From: Tsukamurella paurometabola DSM 20162
GTDB lineage: Bacteria > Actinomycetota > Actinomycetes > Mycobacteriales > Mycobacteriaceae
Reading direction: 5' to 3'
NCBI RefSeq assembly: GCF_000092225.1
Contig: NC_014158.1
Location: 186,001-250,000 of the forward strand
DNA: 64,000 bases
The translations under genes were made by a program, and so were the position numbers. Below the pieces are notes generated by a model that worked only from the letters and a program-made list of their open reading frames with translations, had not been told where the DNA came from and did no database searches. This document shows, in pieces, positions 35,612 to 44,578 of the stretch (the first letter of the stretch is position 1; each line of letters starts with the position of its first letter).

Positions 35612-36517
35612 ATGCTCGACGCACACCGGCTCATGATCTTCCGCTCCGTGGCCGCCACCGGATCGGTGGCTGCCGCGGCGGCCAGCCTGGGGTACACGCC
35701 CTCGGCCATCTCCCAGCACGTCGCCGCGTTGCAGCGCGAGACCGGTCTCCAGCTACTGGAACGGGTCGGACGGGGTGTCGAACTCACCCCGGCTGGCCGG
35801 GTGCTGGCCACCGAGGCCGACGGGGTGCTGGAGCGCCTCAACGCACTCGGCGCCACTGTCGACGATCTGCGCGCCGGCAAGGCGAACCGGATCACCATGA
35901 ACGTCTTCGCCACCGCGGGAACGCACTGGATGCCCTCGGTGGTGCAGACGCTCGCCGCGGAGTTCCCGGACACCCGGCTGCGGCTGCGGATCGAGGACGA
36001 GGTGAACGAGATCGCCGCCCGCAGGCCCGATCTCGCCGTCGCCGTGCGACAGGAGCATTCACAGACCACTGCGGTGGCAGGGTTCTCGCACGAAGACCTG
36101 CTGGTCGAGTCCTATGTGGCCGTGGTACCCGAGGATCATCCCTTCGCCGAGCGCGAGCTGATCGATATGGCAGAACTGGAACACGCCCGCTGGATCGATA
36201 ACGACGTGCGCCGCGGCGCGTGCCGACAGGCCGTTCTCGATGCTTGCGCCGGAGCGGGATTCACGCCTCGTTTCGTGGTCGAGACCACCGACTATCCGTC
36301 GGCACTTCGGTTCGTCGCGCGCGGTGTCGGCGTCACCGTACTACCCCGGCTCGGAGCGACAGAGCTGCCGGAGGGCACCGTCTCGGTGGATGTGTGCAAC
36401 CCCGCGCCGCGCCGCACCATCGTGGCCTACGTCAAGGATTCCGAATGCCGGAATCCGGTTGTGCGCAGGGCGATGCAGCTGCTGCGCGAATCGGCGGCCG
36501 CGGCTATTCGGCCGTGA
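35612..36517 (+). CDS. LysR-family transcriptional regulator
   Basis: A 301-residue LysR-type regulator with an N-terminal helix-turn-helix (GSVAAAAASLGYTPSAISQHVAALQRETG) and an effector-binding domain. The ATG follows a GGAGG site, and a TACTAT -10-like box occurs about 25 nt upstream, so this gene, unlike many neighbours, has a leader. Being divergent from the EamA transporter, it probably controls that exporter. Its 3' end overlaps the convergent MFS gene by 14 bases. Confidence 0.85.
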   Translation: MLDAHRLMIFRSVAATGSVAAAAASLGYTPSAISQHVAALQRETGLQLLERVGRGVELTPAGRVLATEADGVLERLNALGATVDDLRAGKANRITMNVFATAGTHWMPSVVQTLAAEFPDTRLRLRIEDEVNEIAARRPDLAVAVRQEHSQTTAVAGFSHEDLLVESYVAVVPEDHPFAERELIDMAELEHARWIDNDVRRGACRQAVLDACAGAGFTPRFVVETTDYPSALRFVARGVGVTVLPRLGATELPEGTVSVDVCNPAPRRTIVAYVKDSECRNPVVRRAMQLLRESAAAAIRP

Positions 36518-37862
36518 GGCGCGAGGTGACCGCCACCGTCGCCAGCCCGGAAGCGAGCGGCACCAGCAAGGTGACCGCGAACCCGGAGTTACCCCACGCG
36601 AGGACCTGTGCGAACAGTGCTCCGGTACAGGCGATCGCGAGCGCAGTGCCCACGGCATCGGAGAGCTTGAGCGCGCTCGAGTTCGTGCCCTGCTCGTCGT
36701 CTGCGCTGCGACCGAGCATGAGGATCGACAGCGTCGGATAGGTCAGGCCCATGCCGAATCCACCGATCGCCCACGTCGCGAAGATCACCGGCCACGGTGC
36801 GTCGACCGCGAACGATGTTGCCACCGCGACCAGCGCCAGCGTCAGCAGGCTCGAACCGATCAGTGGAAGTCGTTCGCGCAGTGCGCCGTCCGGTGGGATA
36901 CGGGCCTGAAGCTGCGAGGCCAGCGCCCACAGTAGTGCGGCGCCGGTCATCACGGATCCGGCCGCGAAGGGCGAGAGCCGGTCGATGTGCACCAGATAGA
37001 GCGGCACGTAGATCTCCGCGGCGAAGAACGACCCGGCCATGAGCAGGTTCGCGAGCATCAGGCGCGGAATCCCGGGACGGCCGATCAGCGATCCGGCGGG
37101 GAGCATTCGCCGGGCCGCGATCACCGCGATCACGAATGCTGCCGCAGCCAGCAGCAGGAACCCGGAGCCGCCCTGCGGCGCAGCGAACTGCGCGACCGCG
37201 GCGGCTGTTCCCGCCGCCAGTGCCGCGAACAGCACTCCGCGGTTCGGCGGATCGTCGTTGCGGTAGGCGGATTCATCGAGCCCCGTGGTTGCCCGCAATG
37301 TCGCGAACAGGGCCAGCAAGGAGGGCGCGGCCAGTCCGAGGAACACCCAGCGCCAGCCCACCGTCCCGGCCGCGAGGCCGGCGATCGCGGGGCCGACCAG
37401 CGACGGCACCACCCACGCCGTCGAATACGCGGCGAACACCCGTGGGCGTCCCGCCGGCGGGATCAGTCGGCCGACCATCGCGTACAGCACCACGCTGATC
37501 AGGCCGCTGCCCAGGCCTTGCACGCCACGACCGACGGCGAGCACGGTCATCCCCGGCGCCGACCCCACGATCAGCAGGCCGGCGGCGAACAACAGGGCAC
37601 CGGCGATGAGCGGCGGCCGCACCCCGGAGCGGTCCACCCACGGCCCCACCCAGGCGATCGCCACGATCATCGCCGCGAACGCCGCACCGAAGGCCACCGA
37701 GTACTCGGCGGTGGCGCCGAACTGCTCCGCCGCCCGCGGCAGCACCGTTCCCACTGCGAGGGACTCGAAGGCGGAGAACGAGATCAGCGCGACCGATCCG
37801 ATCAGGAACCAGCGGAGCCGGCCCCGATCGGGAACGGTCCGGACGTTCTCATCGATGGTCAT
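36504..37862 (-). CDS. MFS transporter, 14-helix-like drug exporter
   Basis: A 452-residue major facilitator protein with many hydrophobic segments and motif-A-like sequences (VGPWVDRSGVRPPLI; GRGVQGLGSGLISVVLYAMVGRLIPPAGRP), resembling DHA2-type multidrug exporters. ATG 37862 was chosen because a TAGCGT box lies 7 nt upstream (37870-37875). It is divergent from another MFS gene, with an inverted repeat between them. Confidence 0.83.
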   Translation of the reverse strand: MTIDENVRTVPDRGRLRWFLIGSVALISFSAFESLAVGTVLPRAAEQFGATAEYSVAFGAAFAAMIVAIAWVGPWVDRSGVRPPLIAGALLFAAGLLIVGSAPGMTVLAVGRGVQGLGSGLISVVLYAMVGRLIPPAGRPRVFAAYSTAWVVPSLVGPAIAGLAAGTVGWRWVFLGLAAPSLLALFATLRATTGLDESAYRNDDPPNRGVLFAALAAGTAAAVAQFAAPQGGSGFLLLAAAAFVIAVIAARRMLPAGSLIGRPGIPRLMLANLLMAGSFFAAEIYVPLYLVHIDRLSPFAAGSVMTGAALLWALASQLQARIPPDGALRERLPLIGSSLLTLALVAVATSFAVDAPWPVIFATWAIGGFGMGLTYPTLSILMLGRSADDEQGTNSSALKLSDAVGTALAIACTGALFAQVLAWGNSGFAVTLLVPLASGLATVAVTSRLTAE

Positions 37863-37878
37863 TGTCGGCACGCTAATA

Positions 37879-37902
37879 GGTTGACCATGGTTGAGGTCAA
37901 CC
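37879..37902. promoter_or_regulatory. Inverted repeat between divergent MFS genes
   Basis: GGTTGACC and GGTCAACC are perfect inverted repeats separated by 8 bases; another GGTTGA half-site is at about 37913. The site lies next to the minus-strand MFS -10 box and could be an operator for both genes. Confidence 0.5.
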
Positions 37903-37949
37903 GAGAAAAACCGGTTGAATACGCCGTCGTCCGGCGGCATCGTAGAAAG

Positions 37950-39317
37950 GTGCATACCGACCTCGGCTCCCGCCAGCATGTGCCCCGCATGCTGCGGCCT
38001 TTGCTGCGCCGGGACTACCGCCTCCTGTTCGTCACGCTGCTCTGTGCGCTGACCACCGACGGCATGTGGCTGGTCTCCGTGGTGTGGCAGGTGATCGACA
38101 TGGGCGGCTCGGCCACCAGCGTCTCGTTGGTCTCGGGGGCGGCCTCGGTGGGTTTGCTGGTGTCCACCCTCGCCGGCGGTGTGCTCGCGGACCGGGTCTC
38201 GCAGCAGCGCATCCTGTTCGTACTGGAGCTGCTCAAGGTCGTGGTGATCGGTGGCGTGGGCGTGCTCGCGTTGACCGGTGCCATCACGATTCCCCTGTTG
38301 ATGGCGGGCTCGCTGGCGCTGGGCCTGGTGTCGGGTTTCTACTTTCCCGCGTACTCCGCGCTGGTACCGCGGCTGGTCCCGCCCGACGAACTGCTCGCCG
38401 TCAACGGCTACGAGTCGGCGGTACGTCCGGCCGCCGCGATGGCCGTCGGTCCCGCTGTCGCGGCGTGGATCATCGCCGTCGCCTCGCCCGGTGCCGCGCT
38501 GCTGGTGGGCGGCGCGATCTGCCTGTTCGCCGCGTTATGGGTGGTGCGGATCCGCGTCCCGCGGACCGAAGCGGCCGATGAGGCGGAACCCGGTTCGCCG
38601 CTGCGCGAGCTGTGGGAGGGCATCAAGTACGTGCGCCAGACCCCGTGGCTGCTGGCGACGCTGCTGTTCGCGAGCCTGATGGTGCTGGTCACCGTGGGGC
38701 CGATCGACGTGCTGTTGCCCTTCGCCATCAAGGATCAGGCGCACGGCGCCGCGAGTGAGCACTCGATGATCCTGGCCGCGTACGGTTTCGGTGGGGTGGC
38801 GGGTGCGCTGTTCATGGCGGCCCGCAGGATGCCCCGCCGCTACCTCACGGTGATGATGGGCGTGTGGGGCATCGCGTCGCTGCCGATGCTGGTGTTCGGT
38901 ATCGCCGAGAGCGTGTGGCCCATGGTGATCGCGGGCTTCGTGCTGGGCGTGCTGTTCGAGGCTCCGGTGGTGATCTGGGGCACCCTGTTGCAGCGCCGCG
39001 TGCCGCGGCGGCTGCTGGGCCGGGTCTCGAGCCTGGACTTCTTCGTTTCGCTCGTGTTCATGCCGGTGTCCTTCGCGCTCGCCGGTCCGGTGAGCCAGGC
39101 GATCGGTCTCACCGCGACCTTCGTGCTGGCCGCGCTGGTCCCGGTGCCGCTCGCGGTGATCGCGATCCTGGCCGCGCGGATGCCGCAGGACGAACTGGCC
39201 CACCCCCTGGTCGACGAGGATGACGAGGACGACGGCACAGGTGCGGCGGGCGACGCCGCCGACGCGCCGGTTACGCCCACCGTGAACGCTCCGGCACCCG
39301 AGGGCACCGTCGGATAG
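37950..39317 (+). CDS. MFS transporter, DHA3/tetV-like
   Basis: A major facilitator protein of about 455 residues with the N-terminal motif [35 protein letters not shown] and twelve hydrophobic segments, similar to the DHA3 group that exports macrolides, tetracyclines or siderophores. It ends in an acidic tail DEDDEDDG. The start is uncertain: GTG 37950, ATG 37989 or ATG 37887; the last overlaps the inverted repeat and is least likely. Confidence 0.8.
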   Translation: MHTDLGSRQHVPRMLRPLLRRDYRLLFVTLLCALTTDGMWLVSVVWQVIDMGGSATSVSLVSGAASVGLLVSTLAGGVLADRVSQQRILFVLELLKVVVIGGVGVLALTGAITIPLLMAGSLALGLVSGFYFPAYSALVPRLVPPDELLAVNGYESAVRPAAAMAVGPAVAAWIIAVASPGAALLVGGAICLFAALWVVRIRVPRTEAADEAEPGSPLRELWEGIKYVRQTPWLLATLLFASLMVLVTVGPIDVLLPFAIKDQAHGAASEHSMILAAYGFGGVAGALFMAARRMPRRYLTVMMGVWGIASLPMLVFGIAESVWPMVIAGFVLGVLFEAPVVIWGTLLQRRVPRRLLGRVSSLDFFVSLVFMPVSFALAGPVSQAIGLTATFVLAALVPVPLAVIAILAARMPQDELAHPLVDEDDEDDGTGAAGDAADAPVTPTVNAPAPEGTVG

Positions 39318-39320
39318 GCT
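39315..39320 (+). promoter_or_regulatory. Leaderless -10 box of the ClgR-like gene
   Basis: TAGGCT lies 7 nt before the ATG, just after the MFS stop codon. Confidence 0.5.
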
Positions 39321-39327
39321 TTCTCCT

Positions 39328-39654
39328 ATGACGAGCGGGGTTGCGAGTATCGACACGCACGAGCCGATGGAGGCTCAGGTTCCGCCGCGTCCCCCGCTGC
39401 TGCGCGAGGTCTACGGCCGTGTGCTCCGCCAGGAGCGCACCCGGCAGGGCCGCACGCTCGCCGAAGTCGCCCGCGAGGCGGGTGTCTCCACGCAGTACCT
39501 CTCCGAGGTCGAGCGGGGTCGCAAGGAGGCCTCCTCCGAGGTGCTGAGCAGCGTCTGCGATGCGCTCGGCGGCTCGCTCATCGAATTCGTCGGTGGTGTG
39601 CACCGTGAGTTGGTGGGGAGCCGTCCGGCTCCCGTCGCCCTCGCCGCGGCCTGA
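39328..39654 (+). CDS. XRE-family regulator, ClgR-like
   Basis: A 108-residue protein with one Cro/CI helix-turn-helix ([41 protein letters not shown]), the typical ClgR signature. ClgR activates clp protease and related stress genes in actinobacteria and is itself degraded by ClpP through C-terminal alanines; this protein ends VALAAA. The usual mycobacterial neighbours of clgR are not here, so it may be a paralogue. Confidence 0.8.
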   Translation: MTSGVASIDTHEPMEAQVPPRPPLLREVYGRVLRQERTRQGRTLAEVAREAGVSTQYLSEVERGRKEASSEVLSSVCDALGGSLIEFVGGVHRELVGSRPAPVALAAA

Positions 39655-39658
39655 CCGC

Positions 39659-40672
39659 TCACGCCTCGTCCTCGTTCTCCTTGGGCTGCTTGGCCCAACG
39701 GAGCAGATGCGGGTGCACCGCGCTGAAACCGCGTGCGCGGTAGGCCCGCAGGCTCCGCGTGTCGAGGTCCGGGACGTCGGCGATCGCCTCCGCGAGCTGA
39801 CCGTCGACCAGCACGGTGCCCGGTCTCGCTGCGCTGGTCAGCCGCGCGGCCAGGTTCACGACGTTGCCGAACAAGTCGCCGTAGCGTTGCAGCACTTCGC
39901 CGTACGCCATGCCCACCCGCAACTGCGGGAACTCCAAATCGATCGCGTCCAGCTCCGGATAGTCGTGCGGAGTCTGCAGTTCGAGCGCGATCCGGGACGC
40001 GGCGGCCGGCTCGTCGGCGGCGAACATGACCTCGTCGCCCACTCCCTTGATGATCCACCCGCCACCGCCGTAGATCACCGTGCGCATGCGGGTCTCGAAG
40101 GTGCTCAGCAGGGTGCTCAGCTCCGGTACCGCGAGTCCACGGCTGAGCCGGGTATAGCCCACCATATCCGCGAAGCCCACCGCCATCGTCGCGGTGATAT
40201 CACCCTCCTCGTCGGCCTCCGGGGTCATCAGGCGCTGGGTCGCCGCCGCGAGGTGCCGCCGCCATATGTGCGCCTGCAAGTTGTCCATCCGGTCGATCAC
40301 CAACGCGGCGCCGCTCGCCGGGTCCGGGGCGTCGTCGGCCCGCGCGGCTTCCAGGTAGTGCCGGATCATCGGCGCCTGCCATTCCGCCAGCCGGTACATC
40401 GCCTGACCCAGCGCTTGCGATCCGGGCACCACCGCGTCCGCATCGACCACGCCGTCGGCGAACAGCGCAGCGAGGTCACGCACTATCTCGACGTCGTCGC
40501 GGGTGAACGCCTTGGTGTCGTCGTCGCGGAGGTCGGCGAAGCCCGCCGAGGTCCACCAGGCCCGAAGGTCCTCGATGTCCATGCCGCCCAGCTCCGCCAG
40601 CTCGCGGAAGGTGTACTCACGCGTACCCGGCAGTAGCAGCTCGTCGATGTCGAGTTCGCCTGCGTCGCCCAT
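39659..40672 (-). CDS. Class III adenylate cyclase with N-terminal regulatory domain
   Basis: A 337-residue protein. The N-terminal 150 residues resemble the pH-sensing regulatory domain of Rv1264-type cyclases. The C-terminal catalytic domain has metal-binding Asp residues in VGFADMVGYTRLSR and GVGDEVMFA, a substrate-binding Lys in IIKGVGDE, and the transition-state Asn/Arg in GNVVNLAARL. It makes cAMP, probably in response to acidity. It is soluble. TAGAGT (40679-40684) is 6 nt before the ATG. Confidence 0.87.
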   Translation of the reverse strand: MGDAGELDIDELLLPGTREYTFRELAELGGMDIEDLRAWWTSAGFADLRDDDTKAFTRDDVEIVRDLAALFADGVVDADAVVPGSQALGQAMYRLAEWQAPMIRHYLEAARADDAPDPASGAALVIDRMDNLQAHIWRRHLAAATQRLMTPEADEEGDITATMAVGFADMVGYTRLSRGLAVPELSTLLSTFETRMRTVIYGGGGWIIKGVGDEVMFAADEPAAASRIALELQTPHDYPELDAIDLEFPQLRVGMAYGEVLQRYGDLFGNVVNLAARLTSAARPGTVLVDGQLAEAIADVPDLDTRSLRAYRARGFSAVHPHLLRWAKQPKENEDEA

Positions 40673-40691
40673 GCGACCACTCTATGGCGCC

Positions 40692-40697
40692 TAGGGT
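40692..40697 (+). promoter_or_regulatory. sdaA leaderless -10 box
   Basis: TAGGGT lies 6 nt before the GTG start. A GGAGGA also touches the GTG but is too close to work as a ribosome-binding site. Confidence 0.5.
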
Positions 40698-40703
40698 GGA
40701 GGA

Positions 40704-42092
40704 GTGACTATCAGTGTGTTCGAACTGTTCTCCGTTGGCATCGGGCCTTCGAGTTCGCACACGGTGGGGCCGATGCGCGCCGGTGCCGATTTCGCGGACG
40801 AGGTGGCGGCTTCAGGGCCGGACGCGGTGCGCTCGGTTCGCGCCGTGCACGTCGACCTCTACGGCTCGCTGGCGGCCACGGGCCGCGGCCACGGGACCTT
40901 CGCCGCGGTGCTCCTCGGGCTGGAGGGGCAGCGGCCGGAGACGGTGGATCCCGACTATGTGCAGGTGCGCAGCGCCGAGATCGACGCGTCGGGGATCACG
41001 CGGTTCGGGGGTGTCGCCGAGGTTCCGCTGAGCACGCAGGGGATCGTGCTGCACCCGCTCACGGTGCTGCCCCGGCACACCAATGGCATCCGCTTCCGGG
41101 CCGAATTCGGCGACGGTAGCGAGTACGAGGCCGTCTACTACTCGGTGGGCGGCGGCTTCGTCGAGCGCGAATCCGGGGCGGACACCGTGAACCCGCTCGC
41201 CGGTACCACGGCCGTGCCCCACGATTTCGACACCGCGGCGAGCCTGTTGGAGCTCACCAGGCGCACCGGCCGCAGCATCCCGCAGTTGATGATGGACAAC
41301 GAGATCGTGCTGCGCGGCGGGCCGCCGGAGAAGGCGGAGAAGGACGTACGCGACGGTCTGCTGCACATCTGGACGGTGATGTGCGCCTGCATCGAACGCG
41401 GATTCCGTTCGGAGGGAACACTACCCGGGGGGCTGGACGTGAAGCGCCGCGCGCCCGGGCTGTACCGCCGGCTGGAGGAGTCGGGTGAGTCCGATGCGAT
41501 GGACTGGCTCAACGTAGCGGCGATGGCGGTGAACGAGGAGAACGCCTGCGGCGGCCGGATCGTGACCGCGCCCACCAACGGCGCCGCTGGCATCGTGCCC
41601 TCGGTGCTGTACTACGCCTTGAAGTTCCGGCCCGGCCTCGCGGACCGTGCCGAGGACGTGGTGTGCGATTACCTGCTCACCGCCGCCGCGATCGCCGTGC
41701 TCTACAAGCGGCGGGCATCGATCTCGGGCGCTGAGGTGGGCTGCCAGGGCGAGGTGGGCTCGGCCTGCTCGATGGCCGCCGGGGCGCTGGCCCAGATCGC
41801 CGGGGCGACGCCCGCGCAGGTGGAGAACGCCGCCGAGATCGGCATCGAGCACAATCTCGGGCTCACCTGCGATCCGATCGGCGGGCTCGTGCAGATCCCG
41901 TGCATCGAGCGCAACGCCATCGCCTCCGTGAAGGCCGTGAACGCCGCCCGCATCGCCTTGCACGGCGACGGTACGCATCGTGTCTCGTTGGATCAGGCCA
42001 TCGAGACCATGCGCCAGACCGGCGCCGACATGCTCTCGAAGTACAAGGAGACCTCCCTCGGCGGCCTCGCCGTCAACGTGCCGGAGTGCTGA
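40704..42092 (+). CDS. sdaA: L-serine ammonia-lyase (iron-sulfur)
   Basis: A 462-residue single-chain L-serine dehydratase that deaminates serine to pyruvate using an oxygen-sensitive 4Fe-4S cluster. It has the family start [24 protein letters not shown] and cluster cysteines in [34 protein letters not shown] and [20 protein letters not shown]. It starts with GTG 40704. The NUDIX gene follows at 37 bases but has its own -10 box. Confidence 0.94.
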   Translation: MTISVFELFSVGIGPSSSHTVGPMRAGADFADEVAASGPDAVRSVRAVHVDLYGSLAATGRGHGTFAAVLLGLEGQRPETVDPDYVQVRSAEIDASGITRFGGVAEVPLSTQGIVLHPLTVLPRHTNGIRFRAEFGDGSEYEAVYYSVGGGFVERESGADTVNPLAGTTAVPHDFDTAASLLELTRRTGRSIPQLMMDNEIVLRGGPPEKAEKDVRDGLLHIWTVMCACIERGFRSEGTLPGGLDVKRRAPGLYRRLEESGESDAMDWLNVAAMAVNEENACGGRIVTAPTNGAAGIVPSVLYYALKFRPGLADRAEDVVCDYLLTAAAIAVLYKRRASISGAEVGCQGEVGSACSMAAGALAQIAGATPAQVENAAEIGIEHNLGLTCDPIGGLVQIPCIERNAIASVKAVNAARIALHGDGTHRVSLDQAIETMRQTGADMLSKYKETSLGGLAVNVPEC

Positions 42093-42117
42093 GACGACAC
42101 CTGTCGGTGGGCGTCGC

Positions 42118-42123
42118 TAGGGT
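42118..42123 (+). promoter_or_regulatory. NUDIX gene leaderless -10 box
   Basis: TAGGGT lies 6 nt before the ATG, without a ribosome-binding site. Confidence 0.5.
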
Positions 42124-42129
42124 TGCGGC

Positions 42130-42534
42130 ATGGACGTGCTGACGGTGGCGGCGGTGTGTTTCCGGGACGAGGCCGGGCGGGTGCTCACGGTGCGCAAGCG
42201 CGGTACCGATGCGTTCATGCTGCCCGGCGGCAAGCTGGAGCCGGGGGAGGCCGCGATCGACTGCGCCGTTCGCGAGATCAGCGAGGAGCTGAGCGTCGCA
42301 CTGACAGCGCAGGACCTCACTCACCTGGTGTCCTGGCGCGGCCCCGCCGCGAACGAGGCGAACACCGATATTGAGTCGACGGTCTTCGCCACCACGCTGC
42401 GCGTGGAGCCGCGGGCGGCTGCGGAGATAGCGGAGGCGCGCTGGCTGGACCCCGCGGACCACGGCGATGTGATCATCGCGCCGATGCTGGAGCAGTACCT
42501 CTTCCCACGGCTCGCGGGTGCGCCGAGCGCATGA
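42130..42534 (+). CDS. NUDIX hydrolase
   Basis: A 134-residue NUDIX protein with a complete Nudix box (GGKLEPGEAAIDCAVREISEE) that binds the divalent metal for pyrophosphate cleavage. Short stand-alone members often clean oxidised nucleotides. Its stop overlaps the start of the next gene, an AlkX/YcaQ-like protein, by 4 bases, which fits a joint DNA-damage role. Confidence 0.88.
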   Translation: MDVLTVAAVCFRDEAGRVLTVRKRGTDAFMLPGGKLEPGEAAIDCAVREISEELSVALTAQDLTHLVSWRGPAANEANTDIESTVFATTLRVEPRAAAEIAEARWLDPADHGDVIIAPMLEQYLFPRLAGAPSA

Positions 42535-43688
42535 GGATCAGCCAATCGCAGGCGCGGCGGATCGCCCTCGCCGCGCAGGGATTCGAGCCCGGCTTCGCCG
42601 GTGCCTCGACGCCCACGATGCGGCACGTCCAGAAGACCATCGACCGCCTGAAACTGATCCAGATCGACAGCGTCAACGTGGTGGCCCGCAGTCAGTACCT
42701 GCCGGTTTTCGCACGGCTCGGCGACTACGACACGACACTGCTCGACCGCGCCCGTGACACGGCGCCGCGGCGGCTCGTCGAGGCCTGGGCGCACGAGGCC
42801 TCGCTAGTCCCGCCGCAGACCTGGCCGCTGCTGCGGCACCGTCGGACCGCGGACCGGGTGGCGCAGCGGTTCGCGAGTTACGACGCCCGGCACCCCGGCC
42901 AGTTGGACCGGCTGCGCGGCGCGCTCGCCGAGTTGCCGCCGCTCACCGCCCGCGCGCTCGAGGCGCACCTCGAGCACGAGCAGGTGGTGGAGAAGACGCA
43001 CTGGGGCTGGAACTGGTCGTCGGTGAAGGAGGGACTCGAGGTGCTCTTCCACGCCGGCGAGGTCACGAGTGCCGGCCGCACCAGCCAGTTCGAGCGACTC
43101 TACGCGCCCACATCCACGGTGCTCGGTGAGCTCGCCGAGCACGAGGTCTCCGACGAGGACGCCTACGTCGAGCTGATCCGGCAATCGGCGAAGGCGCACG
43201 GCATCGGGACGCTGCGGTGCCTGCGCGACTACTTCCGGCTGACCACCGCGCAGGCCGCACCGGCAGTGGAGAAACTCGTGGCCTCAGGCGAACTCGTGCC
43301 GGTGCAGGCCGAGTGGTGGCCCGGCACCGTGTACCTGCACGCGGAGGCCAAGCGGCCCCGGAGCATCGCGGCACGAGCGCTGCTCTCGCCCTTCGACCCC
43401 GTGGTGTGGCAGCGCGAGCGGGCCGAGGCGCTGTTCGACTTCTTCTACCGGATCGAGATCTACACGCCCAAGGAGAAGCGGGTGCACGGCTATTACGTGT
43501 TGCCCTTCGTGTTCGGCGACCGGATCGTGGCGCGCTGCGATGTGAAGGCGGACCGCAAGGCCTCCGAGCTGCTGGTGCACACCACCACGTGGGAGCCGGG
43601 CGGGCGCGACGCCGCATCCGAGACTGCGCTGGAGGAAACGGTGTCCGAGATGGCCCACTGGCTGGGATTGGAAAATTACCGGTTCTAG
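42531..43688 (+). CDS. Winged-helix DNA glycosylase-like protein (AlkX/YcaQ type)
   Basis: A 385-residue HTH_42 protein of the AlkZ/AlkX superfamily, which excise alkylated or crosslinked bases. The catalytic-position motif reads QID (in LKLIQIDSVNVVARSQYLP, about residue 43), matching the QxD form of AlkX/YcaQ rather than the QxQ of AlkZ. Three winged-helix modules are expected over the chain. It is coupled to the NUDIX gene and convergent with a Fic gene, overlapping it by 4 bases. Confidence 0.83.
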   Translation: MRISQSQARRIALAAQGFEPGFAGASTPTMRHVQKTIDRLKLIQIDSVNVVARSQYLPVFARLGDYDTTLLDRARDTAPRRLVEAWAHEASLVPPQTWPLLRHRRTADRVAQRFASYDARHPGQLDRLRGALAELPPLTARALEAHLEHEQVVEKTHWGWNWSSVKEGLEVLFHAGEVTSAGRTSQFERLYAPTSTVLGELAEHEVSDEDAYVELIRQSAKAHGIGTLRCLRDYFRLTTAQAAPAVEKLVASGELVPVQAEWWPGTVYLHAEAKRPRSIAARALLSPFDPVVWQRERAEALFDFFYRIEIYTPKEKRVHGYYVLPFVFGDRIVARCDVKADRKASELLVHTTTWEPGGRDAASETALEETVSEMAHWLGLENYRF

Positions 43689-44569
43689 GCGGAGGCGGTC
43701 AGCGGTGCCGTGATCGTGGTGAACACCGAGAACAGCGGGTGCGCATCCGGGCGATAGTGTCCGTAGTCGGGCGCCGAGCGCCGCGACGCGGTGTCCCACT
43801 GCTTCTTCGATACCGCGGAGTAGTCGAACCGGTATCCCGCTTTGGCGGCGAGCACCTGCAGCAATGTCTTCGACGAGCGACCGTTGCCCTCTCGGAACGG
43901 GTGGGCGCAGTTGAGATAGGCGTACGCTTCGGCGGCTTGCCGCGCGTAATGCTGGCGGTCGCGCTGAGGTCCCATGAGCTCGATCGGCTGATGCGGCAGC
44001 CGATGGTTGAGCATCGTCGCCGCATCCCCGAGATAGCGGCTGATCCAGTGGGCATGGAACGTGGTGTGCCCCAGCGCCATATCGTACTTCCGGAACACGC
44101 CTGCCCATGGATACACGGTGCCGAATAGCGTACGGTGGATCGCGGCCAGATGGCCTCCGTCGAACGTCTGCGCCAGCTCGGTGAGCCCCGTCTCGATCCC
44201 GAACTCCTGCGCGGTGCCCACCTCGAACTCCAACTGCCGCAAGGCCTGCGCATCCCGGATTCCGAATCGGTTCCGCAGCACCCGGGTCTCCGGATACACG
44301 GTGTCGGGGAATCCCACCGGTACGTCCACGCAGTCCGGTGCGCCCACCGCGGCGGCGGAGGCGAGCGCCCGCTCGATCGCGGCCTCCACATACCGCGCGA
44401 GGGTGACGGCACCGTCGGCCATGGCGGCCAAGCGCTCGATGTCCTGGAGTCGGGGCTCCCACCCCTCCAACACGCTGTTGGCGATGGCGCCGTGCAACGA
44501 CACGGCTCGCTCGGGAACCAGATTCCGGAGCGGGCCGGCGATGTCCCGGAGCGGGCGCGCGGCTGACAT
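43685..44569 (-). CDS. Fic-family AMPylase, stand-alone
   Basis: A 294-residue Fic protein with the intact catalytic motif HPFREGNGRS, so it should be able to transfer AMP from ATP to a target protein. No separate antitoxin gene is next to it. Residues 31-36 read NSVLEG, close to the (S/T)xxxE(G/N) inhibitory helix of self-inhibited Fic proteins, with Asn in place of Ser/Thr. TAAGCT (44576-44581), 6 nt before the ATG, overlaps the stop of the ABC-F gene upstream. Confidence 0.87.
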   Translation of the reverse strand: MSAARPLRDIAGPLRNLVPERAVSLHGAIANSVLEGWEPRLQDIERLAAMADGAVTLARYVEAAIERALASAAAVGAPDCVDVPVGFPDTVYPETRVLRNRFGIRDAQALRQLEFEVGTAQEFGIETGLTELAQTFDGGHLAAIHRTLFGTVYPWAGVFRKYDMALGHTTFHAHWISRYLGDAATMLNHRLPHQPIELMGPQRDRQHYARQAAEAYAYLNCAHPFREGNGRSSKTLLQVLAAKAGYRFDYSAVSKKQWDTASRRSAPDYGHYRPDAHPLFSVFTTITAPLTASA

Positions 44570-44578
44570 TCCCGCAGC

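Noticed and set aside
36987-37949. N-terminal extension of the plus-strand MFS gene
   Set aside because: It is antisense to the other MFS gene and Arg/His-rich; the transporter starts at the first membrane segment near 37950-37989.
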